From an uncultured Flammeovirgaceae bacterium (GTDB lineage Bacteria; Bacteroidota; Bacteroidia; Cytophagales; Cyclobacteriaceae), in the NCBI GenBank assembly GCA_946886805.1, contig CAMPJM010000314.1, forward strand, positions 1-5,430: 5,430 nt of DNA, written 5' to 3'. A model generated the notes under the pieces. That model was given only the letters and a program-made list of their open reading frames with translations, did no database searches and was not told the origin of the DNA. The position numbers and the translations under genes are program-made. Positions 1-5,288 of the stretch are shown here, one piece after another. The first letter of the stretch is position 1; the number at the start of each line of letters is the position of its first letter.

Positions 1-802
1 CAGCTAAGGCATGTTCTAAATCGTGCAGTAAATGACTGGTAAACGGAATGCCATGGGCAATGATTTCGGCACCTACCCAAAGCATAGCTGCAGTGCCCAC
101 ATAACTTAAGATACGCAAGAAATGGGGCATAAATTTTACTATACCACGACCAAATTTTTGCGTTGCACGGTGATATTTATCCTGAGCCAGGTGTACCCCA
201 ATATCGTCCATTTTAACGATCAAGCCAACGAACCCATAAACTGCCAATGTAATGAAAACAGCTACAGCCACCATCACCACAATCTGGTTTACTATCGCCT
301 GGCCAGTTACCTGGCTATAAGCAATGGCCATAATTTCTGCCGACAAAATAATGTCTGTGCGAACAGCACCAGTAACCCGCTCCTTTTCCAGTTCCTCCGG
401 TGTGATAATTTTTACCTGCTCACTTTCCACCTGGACATCATGGTGCTTGCTGAACATGGAATGCACCTTTTCATAACCTTCGAAGCATAAATAAGCACCA
501 CCCAACATCAAAATAGGCGTAATAGCCCAAGGGGCGAAGTATCCAAGCAACAAGGCCGCCGGACTTAAAATAAGCAGTTTATTGATCAGTGATTTTTTGG
601 CAATCTGGTAGATAATAGAAAGTTCCCTCGATGGATCGAGGCCTACGACGTATTTGGGTGTGACCGCTGTATCGTCAATGACAATGCCTGAAACTTTTCC
701 GGTAGTTTTGGCTACCTGGGCAGGTACATCATCTAAACTTGCGGCACTTGCTTTTACCAAAGCAGAAACATCATCTAATAGTGCAAAAAAGCCTGAAGCC
801 AT
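1..802 (-). CDS. DUF808/YedI-family inner-membrane protein (C-terminus cut by window edge)
   Basis: This is an integral inner-membrane protein of the DUF808 family, the family of E. coli YedI; its biochemical role is not established. I read 267 codons from ATG at 802 to the window edge without a stop. The family is usually about 300 residues, so roughly 30-50 C-terminal residues are missing. Family hallmarks are clear: the N-terminus MASGFFALLDDVSALVKA, then a GLDPSRELSIIYQIAKKSLINK block (residues 54-75), the PWAITPILMLGGAYLCFEG block (91-109), RTDIILSAEIMAI (148-160) and VYGFVGLIVKMDDIG (188-202). Hydrophobic segments lie near 74-108, 172-196 and 227-250. A charged, family-typical linker sits at 111-145. 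The start is the first ATG before the conserved MASG. The leader is A/T-rich with a weak AAAGGA about 25 nt upstream. The gene lies on the same strand as the LytTR regulator but 283 bp downstream of it, so it is probably a separate transcription unit. Identity is secure; function is unknown. Confidence 0.93.
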   Translation of the reverse strand, partial: MASGFFALLDDVSALVKASAASLDDVPAQVAKTTGKVSGIVIDDTAVTPKYVVGLDPSRELSIIYQIAKKSLINKLLILSPAALLLGYFAPWAITPILMLGGAYLCFEGYEKVHSMFSKHHDVQVESEQVKIITPEELEKERVTGAVRTDIILSAEIMAIAYSQVTGQAIVNQIVVMVAVAVFITLAVYGFVGLIVKMDDIGVHLAQDKYHRATQKFGRGIVKFMPHFLRILSYVGTAAMLWVGAEIIAHGIPFTSHLLHDLEHALA

Positions 803-1085
803 ATTCTATAAGTTAGCTAGTTAATTTCCTTTTTTTAAATTGCTATACGTTTTCCCTCCATTCGGCCCGGCAGCAAGTGAGGGCTGCTTTTAGAATAATA
901 GCATATTGGGTATGCGAAATAATTTATATTTATCCTTAAAAGCAAAATTTGAACATGTTTTTTTAAAAAGTAGGCTTTCAAAATAGGCGTAATTTCTAAT
1001 GCGTATACTGTTTCTTAAGTTTCAGATTGGGTAATCTTCTTTCAGTATTTTACAACCCATGGATTTTGTGTCTTTCAATAATTCT
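803..1085. other. Gene-free stretch between LytTR regulator stop and DUF808 start
   Basis: This stretch holds no convincing open frame on either strand. It is strongly AT-rich except for one GC-rich island at about 854-887, described separately. A second small hairpin, GCATA / TTGGG loop / TATGC, lies at 901-915. It should contain the 3' end of the kinase-regulator transcript and the promoter of the minus-strand DUF808 gene. I could not find a good TTTG-N19-TAnnTTTG promoter. The best minus-strand reading, TTTTG near 945-950 followed by TTATTTCG, matches poorly. No strong intrinsic terminator follows the regulator stop at 1086. A 16-bp sequence at 978-993 exactly repeats one inside the DUF808 gene at 508-523. 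Confidence 0.6.
854..887 (-). promoter_or_regulatory. Possible structured RNA leader element (H-type pseudoknot) upstream of the DUF808 gene
   Basis: A GC-rich island stands out in an AT-rich gap. Read on the minus strand, GCAGC (887-883) can pair with GCTGC (874-870). CCCTC (883-879), which starts at the edge of that loop, can pair with GAGGG (858-854) further 3'. The two stems cross, which is the H-type pseudoknot arrangement; they share base 883, so one stem must give up a pair. The element ends about 50 nt before the DUF808 start codon, in the right place for a 5' leader structure, and is followed by AAAAC. On the plus strand the same bases read as a 5-bp hairpin followed by TTTT, so it could instead be a weak terminator; however, no plus-strand gene precedes it. 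I do not recognise it as a known riboswitch. The pairing is seen; the function is guesswork. Confidence 0.3.
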
Positions 1086-1823
1086 TTATAAATTATTTAA
1101 CACTTTTAAAAATGCTTCTCTCCTGCGGGTCGAAACTTCCAAATTGGTATTGTCCGAAAGTGTCACATAACCGCTTTTGGCATAAGCCTTTACATAGTTC
1201 AAGTTGATAAGGTGCGAATTATGTATCCTGAAAAATCCATAACCCGCCAAAAGCCCTTCAAAATGTTTCAGGGATTTCGAAACGGTATGTTTTTTACCGC
1301 TTGCAGTAAAGATGTGCGTATAGTTGATATCGGCCTCGCATCTTAAAATTTCAGGTAAATCTAAGAAAAAATACCCATCATAAGTGGGAATGCTTATCCT
1401 CCTCGGCAAATTATTTGGGGTAAGATGTGACAGCAATATATTTATCCTTTCGTTGAGTTGTGCTTGTGCTACTTTTTCGAATCCCTTTCGCACCGCATTC
1501 TCAAAATCTTCTACATCAATGGGCTTCAGCAAATAATCAATAGCCGAGAACTTGAAAGCTTCTATGGCATATTGCTCGTGGGCAGTGGTAAAAATCAGGC
1601 AAAAATCGCGATGGGATACGGCCGATAAGACGTCAAAACCCGTTTTGCTGTCCAGCTGTACATCTAGAAACACAATGTCCGGGTGAAGAAAATCAATTCC
1701 TTTTACCGCTTCATCAGCCGTATTAAAACATTCTATCCGTATTTTGCCACTATATGGCTCCAGCAGCGCAAGGATACGGTCTGTGCAATGTTGTTCATCG
1801 TCTATTACGGCTACTATCATCAT
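1086..1823 (-). CDS. LytTR-type response regulator (LytR/AlgR family)
   Basis: This is the DNA-binding output half of a two-component system and acts in the cytoplasm. Residues 1-115 form a receiver domain: acidic pocket D8-D9, phospho-acceptor D54 in IVFLDVQLD, the switch Thr in FTTAHEQYA (78-86) and the conserved Lys of LLKP (K100). Residues about 140-243 form a LytTR DNA-binding domain, with the signature FFRIHNSHLINLNYV at 197-211 and the closing STRRREAFLKVL. At 245 residues it is normal length for the family. The start is one of two adjacent ATGs (1823 or 1820); the second gives MIVAVIDDE and is equally plausible. It begins 12 nt after the stop of the histidine kinase gene on the same strand, so the two are almost certainly one operon and a cognate pair. 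A likely target is the 21-bp-period repeat array at 3667-3717, upstream of the operon. Confidence 0.96.
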   Translation of the reverse strand: MMIVAVIDDEQHCTDRILALLEPYSGKIRIECFNTADEAVKGIDFLHPDIVFLDVQLDSKTGFDVLSAVSHRDFCLIFTTAHEQYAIEAFKFSAIDYLLKPIDVEDFENAVRKGFEKVAQAQLNERINILLSHLTPNNLPRRISIPTYDGYFFLDLPEILRCEADINYTHIFTASGKKHTVSKSLKHFEGLLAGYGFFRIHNSHLINLNYVKAYAKSGYVTLSDNTNLEVSTRRREAFLKVLNNL

Positions 1824-1835
1824 ACCAAGTTTAGC

Positions 1836-3629
1836 TTAAAAAGCAGTTTGCAATGGGAGACTCACCTCAATCCTTGTTCCCGTGTTCTGTGATTTGTCTA
1901 TGATTTCAAGTCTGCCACTGACATTTTTTTGTCTGTTCAGGATCTTGATACGGTTTTCAGTTATGGCGATGCCCAATGATTTTTTGTCAGAAACCGTGTC
2001 GTTTTGCATCCTTCCCAATCCATTGTCGTCCACGCTGCACAGCAACATATCGCCTTTTGTTTTAAAATCTATCGCAATATGCCCTTGGTTTTCCTTGTTA
2101 TTGAACCCATGCCATATACTATTCTCAATAAAAGGCTGCAACATAAGTGGAGGTACGAGGATATTTTCTACATCCAGTCCATTGTCAACGTTGATAGTAT
2201 ATGAAAATTTGCCCGGCAGTCTTTTGCTTTCTACTTGCAGGTACAGCTCAATGAATTTTAAGTCCTCCATCAAGGAAATCTCTTTATGCTCCGAATTTTC
2301 AAGTACCGTGCGCATCAGTTTGGCAAACTGAGTAAGATAGTTTTGGGCGGCTGCAGCATCATTTTTCAAAATATAATCCCCTATGGAGTTGAGTGAATTG
2401 AAAATGAAGTGCGGGTTCATTTGTGAGCGGAGGGCTTTCAATTCGGTATCTGAAACCAAAACATTGAACTCTGCTTCATTCTTTTGCGTCAAAGCATCCC
2501 GTCTGCGCTTATACAATATGAAACCCAAAGCCGACGCTATAAGCAACCCAACACCGCCAAAAATTGAAGCCTTTTTGATGGTGGTCTGTCGTCTTAATTC
2601 CGTTTGGGCTAAGGCACGTTCATTTTCAAAATCAAACTCCATTTGCTTTCTGTTGACTTTTACCCTGCGGTTTTGGTTGTTCAAGCTGTCTTTAAGCGCT
2701 GAAAATTTGATATGGGCTTCAAGGGCGTTCTGGTAGTCGCTCCTGGCGGAAAAGACATCTGCCAGCGTTCCCCAAGCCGCTTTTTGCAGGAAAAGGTTGT
2801 TTTGCTTTTCGCTGAGCTTTAACGATTCTTTTGCATAATACTCCGCTCTTTCGTAATCCTTGTTTGTCAGATAGGCCATAGAAGCGTTGGCATAAGCCGT
2901 TGGCCGCACAAATCCAATCCCATTGGCCTCTATCAGTTCCAGGCTTTTTTCTGCTGAAGCCAGGGCTGCTTTGGCATTTCCAGCCTTCCCATACATCAAG
3001 GACAAGTTACTGTACAAGTTGGCCTCGTAAGCGACGTTTCCCTCCACTTGTTTGTATTCCAGGGCTTTCCGGTAATAATAAATAGCGGAATCCGCTTTTC
3101 CCATCGACCCGTAAACATTGGCGATATTTGCGGTAGCCGTTAAGCCCAAATCTTTGTTGTTGTTGTGCAAAACCTCTTTGAAGGAACCTAAAGCTTTCTT
3201 GTATTCTTCCTGTTCGTAGTAAATGGTGGCGATGTTGCCTATAATTCCCCACTTATATGAATTTAGATGTGGGTTGTTATCCGCAATTGAAAGCGCTTTG
3301 TGGTAGTAATCCAGTGCCTTGTAGGGATTTGAAAATGAATATTGGTTGATGAGCGCCAAACGTTCATATGCCAGTAAGGTTCCTTTGCGATAATTTGCTT
3401 TTTTTGCTATTTCCAGGGTTTGTTGTGTGTAATCCTTTAAAGTGCTATCGGACGGGTTAGCGAACAGGGCTTGTTTGGCATATTCGTTCCTTAGATTAAT
3501 AGTAGCCGTATCGGTAGGCGGCATTCCAGTAATAAGCCTTGATAGGGAATCGAGCTTTTTCTGAAGCTCTTGGGAGTTTGCCAAAGAACAGGCAATGAGC
3601 AGAAAAACAAGGGTCAGGAAATTCTTCAT
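1836..3629 (-). CDS. TPR-containing sensor histidine kinase (LytS/YehU-type, His_kinase family)
   Basis: This membrane sensor kinase, 597 residues, should phosphorylate the LytTR regulator encoded just downstream. Order of parts: a signal peptide (1-19, cleavage after ANS); about six tetratricopeptide repeats from roughly 50 to 315, clear examples being residues 126-155, 164-190, 203-232 and 247-275; a basic, coiled-coil-like stretch at 320-350; one membrane helix at about 354-373 followed by KRRR; then the kinase. The H-box is LRSQMNPHFIFNSLNSI with H407 as phospho-acceptor. The N-box is LQPFIENSIWHGF (N503), and the ATP-lid glycines are in DDNGLGR (534-540), SLGIAITENR (551-560) and GTRIEVSLP (584-592). 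This is the PF06580-type catalytic layout, not the HisKA type. The topology puts the TPR domain in the periplasm, so the signal is probably protein-protein contact at the envelope. The signal sequence also contains LIAC (C14), so lipidation cannot be excluded. The ATG at 3629 gives a complete signal peptide. A candidate promoter lies 20-54 nt upstream. Confidence 0.95.
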   Translation of the reverse strand: MKNFLTLVFLLIACSLANSQELQKKLDSLSRLITGMPPTDTATINLRNEYAKQALFANPSDSTLKDYTQQTLEIAKKANYRKGTLLAYERLALINQYSFSNPYKALDYYHKALSIADNNPHLNSYKWGIIGNIATIYYEQEEYKKALGSFKEVLHNNNKDLGLTATANIANVYGSMGKADSAIYYYRKALEYKQVEGNVAYEANLYSNLSLMYGKAGNAKAALASAEKSLELIEANGIGFVRPTAYANASMAYLTNKDYERAEYYAKESLKLSEKQNNLFLQKAAWGTLADVFSARSDYQNALEAHIKFSALKDSLNNQNRRVKVNRKQMEFDFENERALAQTELRRQTTIKKASIFGGVGLLIASALGFILYKRRRDALTQKNEAEFNVLVSDTELKALRSQMNPHFIFNSLNSIGDYILKNDAAAAQNYLTQFAKLMRTVLENSEHKEISLMEDLKFIELYLQVESKRLPGKFSYTINVDNGLDVENILVPPLMLQPFIENSIWHGFNNKENQGHIAIDFKTKGDMLLCSVDDNGLGRMQNDTVSDKKSLGIAITENRIKILNRQKNVSGRLEIIDKSQNTGTRIEVSLPLQTAF

Positions 3630-3648
3630 AATCTAAAGCTAAGATAAT

Positions 3649-3683
3649 CAAAAGTTACTTGTTTCAACAGAAAATAAAGCAAA
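3649..3683 (-). promoter_or_regulatory. Candidate promoter of the kinase-regulator operon
   Basis: On the minus strand TTTG (3683-3680) is followed after 22 nt by TAACTTTTG (3657-3649). This resembles the Bacteroidota pattern of TTTG near -33 and TAnnTTTG near -7, with one extra base between TA and TTTG (TA-N3-TTTG), or five of six consensus positions if read as AACTTTTG. Transcription would start near 3642, leaving a leader of about 13 nt before the ATG at 3629. The first copy of the direct-repeat array lies within the -33/-7 spacer. A regulator bound there could therefore repress or autoregulate this operon. Confidence 0.45.
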
Positions 3684-3717
3684 CACTACAACAAATCATT
3701 GTATCCCGACAGAAAAT
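3667..3717. promoter_or_regulatory. Triple 9-bp direct repeat, 21-bp period: predicted LytTR operator array
   Basis: Three plus-strand copies are seen: ACAGAAAAT at 3667-3675, ACAACAAAT at 3688-3696 and ACAGAAAAT at 3709-3717. The spacers are exactly 12 bp each. Copies 1 and 3 are identical, and copy 2 matches them at 7 of 9 positions. Copies 2 and 3 also share the next four bases (CATT). Characterised LytTR regulators such as AgrA and AlgR bind imperfect 9-bp direct repeats about 12-13 bp apart, with half-site [TA][AC][CA]GTTN[AG][TG]; copies 1 and 3 fit this at all positions except the central TT. A 21-bp period places all copies on one face of the helix. The array lies between the divergent kinase-regulator operon and the PspC-like gene. 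The repeat is certain; its use by the neighbouring LytTR regulator is inferred. Confidence 0.6.
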
Positions 3718-3726
3718 CATTTGGGG

Positions 3727-3757
3727 TTTTATTCGATTGATAGAGTGGTTAGTTTCG
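3727..3757 (+). promoter_or_regulatory. Candidate activator-dependent promoter of the PspC-like gene
   Basis: TTTT (3727-3730) and TAGTTTCG (3750-3757) are separated by exactly 19 nt, the standard Bacteroidota spacing. They match the -33 TTTG at three of four positions and the -7 TAnnTTTG at five of six. Transcription would start near 3764, giving a short A/T-rich leader before the ATG at 3780. The third repeat of the predicted LytTR array ends 9 bp upstream of the -33 element, a usual place for an activator. The imperfect -33 box suits a promoter that needs one. Other weak TTTG/TA combinations exist nearby, so this choice is tentative. Confidence 0.35.
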
Positions 3758-3779
3758 GAAGAAATAAATATAAATCGTT

Positions 3780-4247
3780 ATGCACATTCAGGATATAACC
3801 GGATTTTTTACACGCCACAAGAAATCGCTTTTAGGGGTTTGCGCTTCGCTGGCACAGAGATTTTCCCTGCCTCCGGTGGCTTTAAGAGTAGCCCTGGTCA
3901 TACTTACATTCTTGTTTATCCCGTTGGGTATTATCATTTATATCATCTCTTATCTGGCCATCAAGCCCAGTAAAACGAAGATGATAACTTTTGCGCTTTT
4001 GGGAGCAGTGTTAGGTGTGCCTTTAAGTTATTATTTCCAGTCCGACCTTGTGAAATTATATGATGGAACCAGCGGTGTATTTGGTTACCTACGGAATTTC
4101 ACAAAGACGGTTGATGAATATAATGAATATTTTGGTAACGGCTGGGACATCATTTACAACGTATTTTTTAGTATCGTGATCTTTGCATTAGTAGGCGGGG
4201 CCATCGGGTATTATTTGGACAAAAAGAAAGTAAAAACAATGCAATAA
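3780..4247 (+). CDS. PspC-domain membrane protein with C-terminal two-helix extension
   Basis: A small inner-membrane protein of 155 residues. Residues about 12-63 are a PspC domain: a basic lead (TRHKKS), the GVCASLAQRFSLPP motif (19-32), RVALVILTFLFIPLGIIIYIISYLAIKPSK with its membrane helix, and the closing KPSK. PspC proteins take part in phage-shock or envelope-stress responses, often as membrane sensors or partners of signalling proteins. Many flavobacterial PspC-like proteins are about 60-70 residues; this one continues with a second helix (about 67-86), a polar segment rich in Tyr, Asp and Asn (88-123) and a third helix (124-146) ending in DKKKVK. ATG 3780 is the first possible start: an in-frame TAA lies at 3771-3773. 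No Shine-Dalgarno is seen, only an A/T-rich leader. The gene diverges from the TPR kinase operon across a 150-bp region with a LytTR-like repeat array, which suggests it is a target or a partner of that system. Confidence 0.85.
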   Translation: MHIQDITGFFTRHKKSLLGVCASLAQRFSLPPVALRVALVILTFLFIPLGIIIYIISYLAIKPSKTKMITFALLGAVLGVPLSYYFQSDLVKLYDGTSGVFGYLRNFTKTVDEYNEYFGNGWDIIYNVFFSIVIFALVGGAIGYYLDKKKVKTMQ

Positions 4248-4345
4248 TAAGTTTCTTAATTCCCTTAATTGAAGCGGCTGAAAAAATTTCAAAAACTTTT
4301 CGACCCGCAATGTATCGGCCACATTTTATCATAAAACCGTTTTAT
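4248..4345 (+). other. Spacer between the PspC-like gene and the lipoprotein gene
   Basis: The stretch has no terminator with a GC stem and T-run. A purine-rich segment at 4271-4300 (GAAGCGGCTG, then A-runs) is followed by CGACCCGC. GCGG at about 4274-4277 could pair with CCGC at 4305-4308, but the stem is only four pairs. No copy of the 9-bp repeat from 3667-3717 is seen here. I find no convincing Bacteroidota promoter, which leaves readthrough from the PspC-like gene open. Confidence 0.4.
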
Positions 4346-4936
4346 ATGAAATATCTATATCTATGCTGCCTGTTGTTTCCGTTGGTCTTTCTTTTTCAAG
4401 GTTGTTCATCTGACGATGATATCGATGATCCAAATACTTCGGAGTATTATTTTCGGTTTAAGGTCGATGGAGTTCAAATAGATTATGAGTATACCCCGGA
4501 TTCCCAAATTAACCTAACCGGGATTTACGATAAGGATGAAAATACAGGGATTTATGCCATAAACATAGCGGGAATTAAGAATATTTTTGAATCGGGAACC
4601 AATACCTTGACCATTTTTGTCAGCGATACCTTAGGTATTTCCACAGGGGTGACTTATTCGAACATTCCCGGCGAGAGGGTTGACTTCCCTGATTTTGCCT
4701 TTTTATTGGGGTACCAAAGCAGTGAAGGCAATAGTTATATTGCTTCTGGAGCGGGCATCTACCCTTTGCATGGTCTATACGACCCGGCTTACGTAGAATT
4801 TTCTGAAATTGCCGACACCTACATTAGCGGTACTTTTTCCGGCACTTTGCTTTGGTACGACAGCAGCGGTGGCACAAATGAGCTTGTTGATTCTGTTGTG
4901 GTTTCTGAAGGTGAATTTAAGGTACCAAGATATTAG
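4346..4936 (+). CDS. Small surface-type lipoprotein, function unknown
   Basis: I do not recognise a functional family with certainty; the C-terminus resembles the many small Bacteroidota lipoproteins of unknown function. From ATG 4346 the product is 196 residues. It begins with a signal peptide MKYLYLCCLLFPLVFLFQG and a lipidation Cys at C20. The bases after it encode SSDDDIDD, matching the acidic lipoprotein export signal that sends Bacteroidota lipoproteins to the cell surface. The mature part (about 177 residues) is acidic and looks all-beta, with alternating strands and Gly/Asn/Asp turns. It ends with TYISGTFSGTLLWYDSSGGTNELVDSVVVSEGEFKV, the 'GTFSGT ... EGEFKV' ending common in such proteins. 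An in-frame ATG at 4310 would add 12 residues (MYRPHFIIKPFY) before the signal peptide; I prefer 4346 because Lys follows Met directly, as in a normal signal peptide. It starts 98 nt after the PspC-like gene on the same strand, so cotranscription is possible but not shown. Confidence 0.85.
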   Translation: MKYLYLCCLLFPLVFLFQGCSSDDDIDDPNTSEYYFRFKVDGVQIDYEYTPDSQINLTGIYDKDENTGIYAINIAGIKNIFESGTNTLTIFVSDTLGISTGVTYSNIPGERVDFPDFAFLLGYQSSEGNSYIASGAGIYPLHGLYDPAYVEFSEIADTYISGTFSGTLLWYDSSGGTNELVDSVVVSEGEFKVPRY

Positions 4937-4987
4937 CTATTTCTGTTACACACCTTCTATTAAGGATTCGGTAGATGCCTTAGGAAA

Positions 4988-5018
4988 GGAGGAAAACAGG
5001 CATATCCTCCTATGAGGA
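4988..5018 (+). terminator. Competing hairpins after the lipoprotein gene; possible 3' end structure
   Basis: GGAGGA (4988-4993) can pair with TCCTCC (5005-5010) across an 11-nt loop. The same TCCTC (5005-5009) can instead pair with GAGGA (5014-5018) around a CTAT tetraloop. The two hairpins are mutually exclusive. They lie 51-82 nt after the lipoprotein stop, in the gap between two converging genes. No T-run follows, so a classic intrinsic terminator is not supported. Another weak hairpin (AGGAA 5069-5073 with TTCCT 5082-5086) sits just past the stop of the converging minus-strand gene. Confidence 0.3.
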
Positions 5019-5087
5019 GATATTCAACATTATTATTGTTCAGTGATTCAATAAATTCTCTAATGGGCAGGAAAAATATTGTTCCTA

Positions 5088-5288
5088 TTATTCTTCATCC
5101 TCTATATAATATATATCACGTCTTACAGGGAAGTTCATAACATCTATTCCTGCTATAGCATAATTACGGGTGATGTGCTTACAATATTCGGCAAGCCGTT
5201 CCTCCATACTGAGGCTAACGGCCCATTCAGCCTCCTGTTCTAGGGTATCCTCTTTAGGATCGATATATTTTATTTGCCTTGTATTCAT
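5088..5288 (-). CDS. Small acidic hypothetical protein
   Basis: I do not recognise a named family. From ATG 5288 the product is 66 residues with no signal peptide or membrane helix, so it is probably cytoplasmic. It has a short beta-like N-terminus (MNTRQIKYIDP), a helical middle (TLEQEAEWAVSLSMEERLAEYCKHITRNYAIAG, about 15-47) containing an 'S-x-E-E-R-L' turn, and a tail IDVMNFPVRRDIYYIEDEE. The layout of a small acidic helical protein with a 'Trp ... S/T-xEER' helix resembles small accessory proteins encoded beside nucleotidyltransferase or toxin-antitoxin genes, but no such neighbour is visible here, so I claim no function. A longer reading from GTG at 5387 gives 99 residues; the added 33 (ending in IIYNKR) are less structured, and GTG starts are uncommon in this phylum, so I prefer 5288. 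The leader AATAAAAGA before ATG 5288 is typical of Bacteroidota. It converges on the lipoprotein gene. Confidence 0.65.
   Translation of the reverse strand: MNTRQIKYIDPKEDTLEQEAEWAVSLSMEERLAEYCKHITRNYAIAGIDVMNFPVRRDIYYIEDEE

Noticed and set aside
122..490. Plus-strand open frame of 122 codons
   Set aside because: It lies antisense within the clearly conserved DUF808 coding region; its product is low-complexity and resembles nothing.
870..890. Plus-strand intrinsic terminator reading of the GCAGC/GCTGC hairpin followed by TTTT
   Set aside because: There is no plus-strand gene upstream of it that would need terminating, so the minus-strand leader reading is preferred, though not proven.
3646..3654. 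Possible fourth repeat unit in the 21-bp register (AATCAAAAG)
   Set aside because: It matches the repeat at only 5 of 9 positions and overlaps the candidate -7 element of the kinase promoter.
3659..3973. Plus-strand open frame of 104 codons overlapping the divergent promoter region and the PspC-like gene
   Set aside because: It is in a different frame from the recognisable PspC domain and crosses the repeat array; the PspC frame is the real one.
5012..5140. 41-codon plus-strand frame (MRRYSTLLLFSDSIN...) after the AAAGGAGG stretch
   Set aside because: It runs antisense into the small minus-strand gene, the purine-rich stretch is 19 nt from the ATG (too far to act as a ribosome site), and the residues show no recognisable domain.
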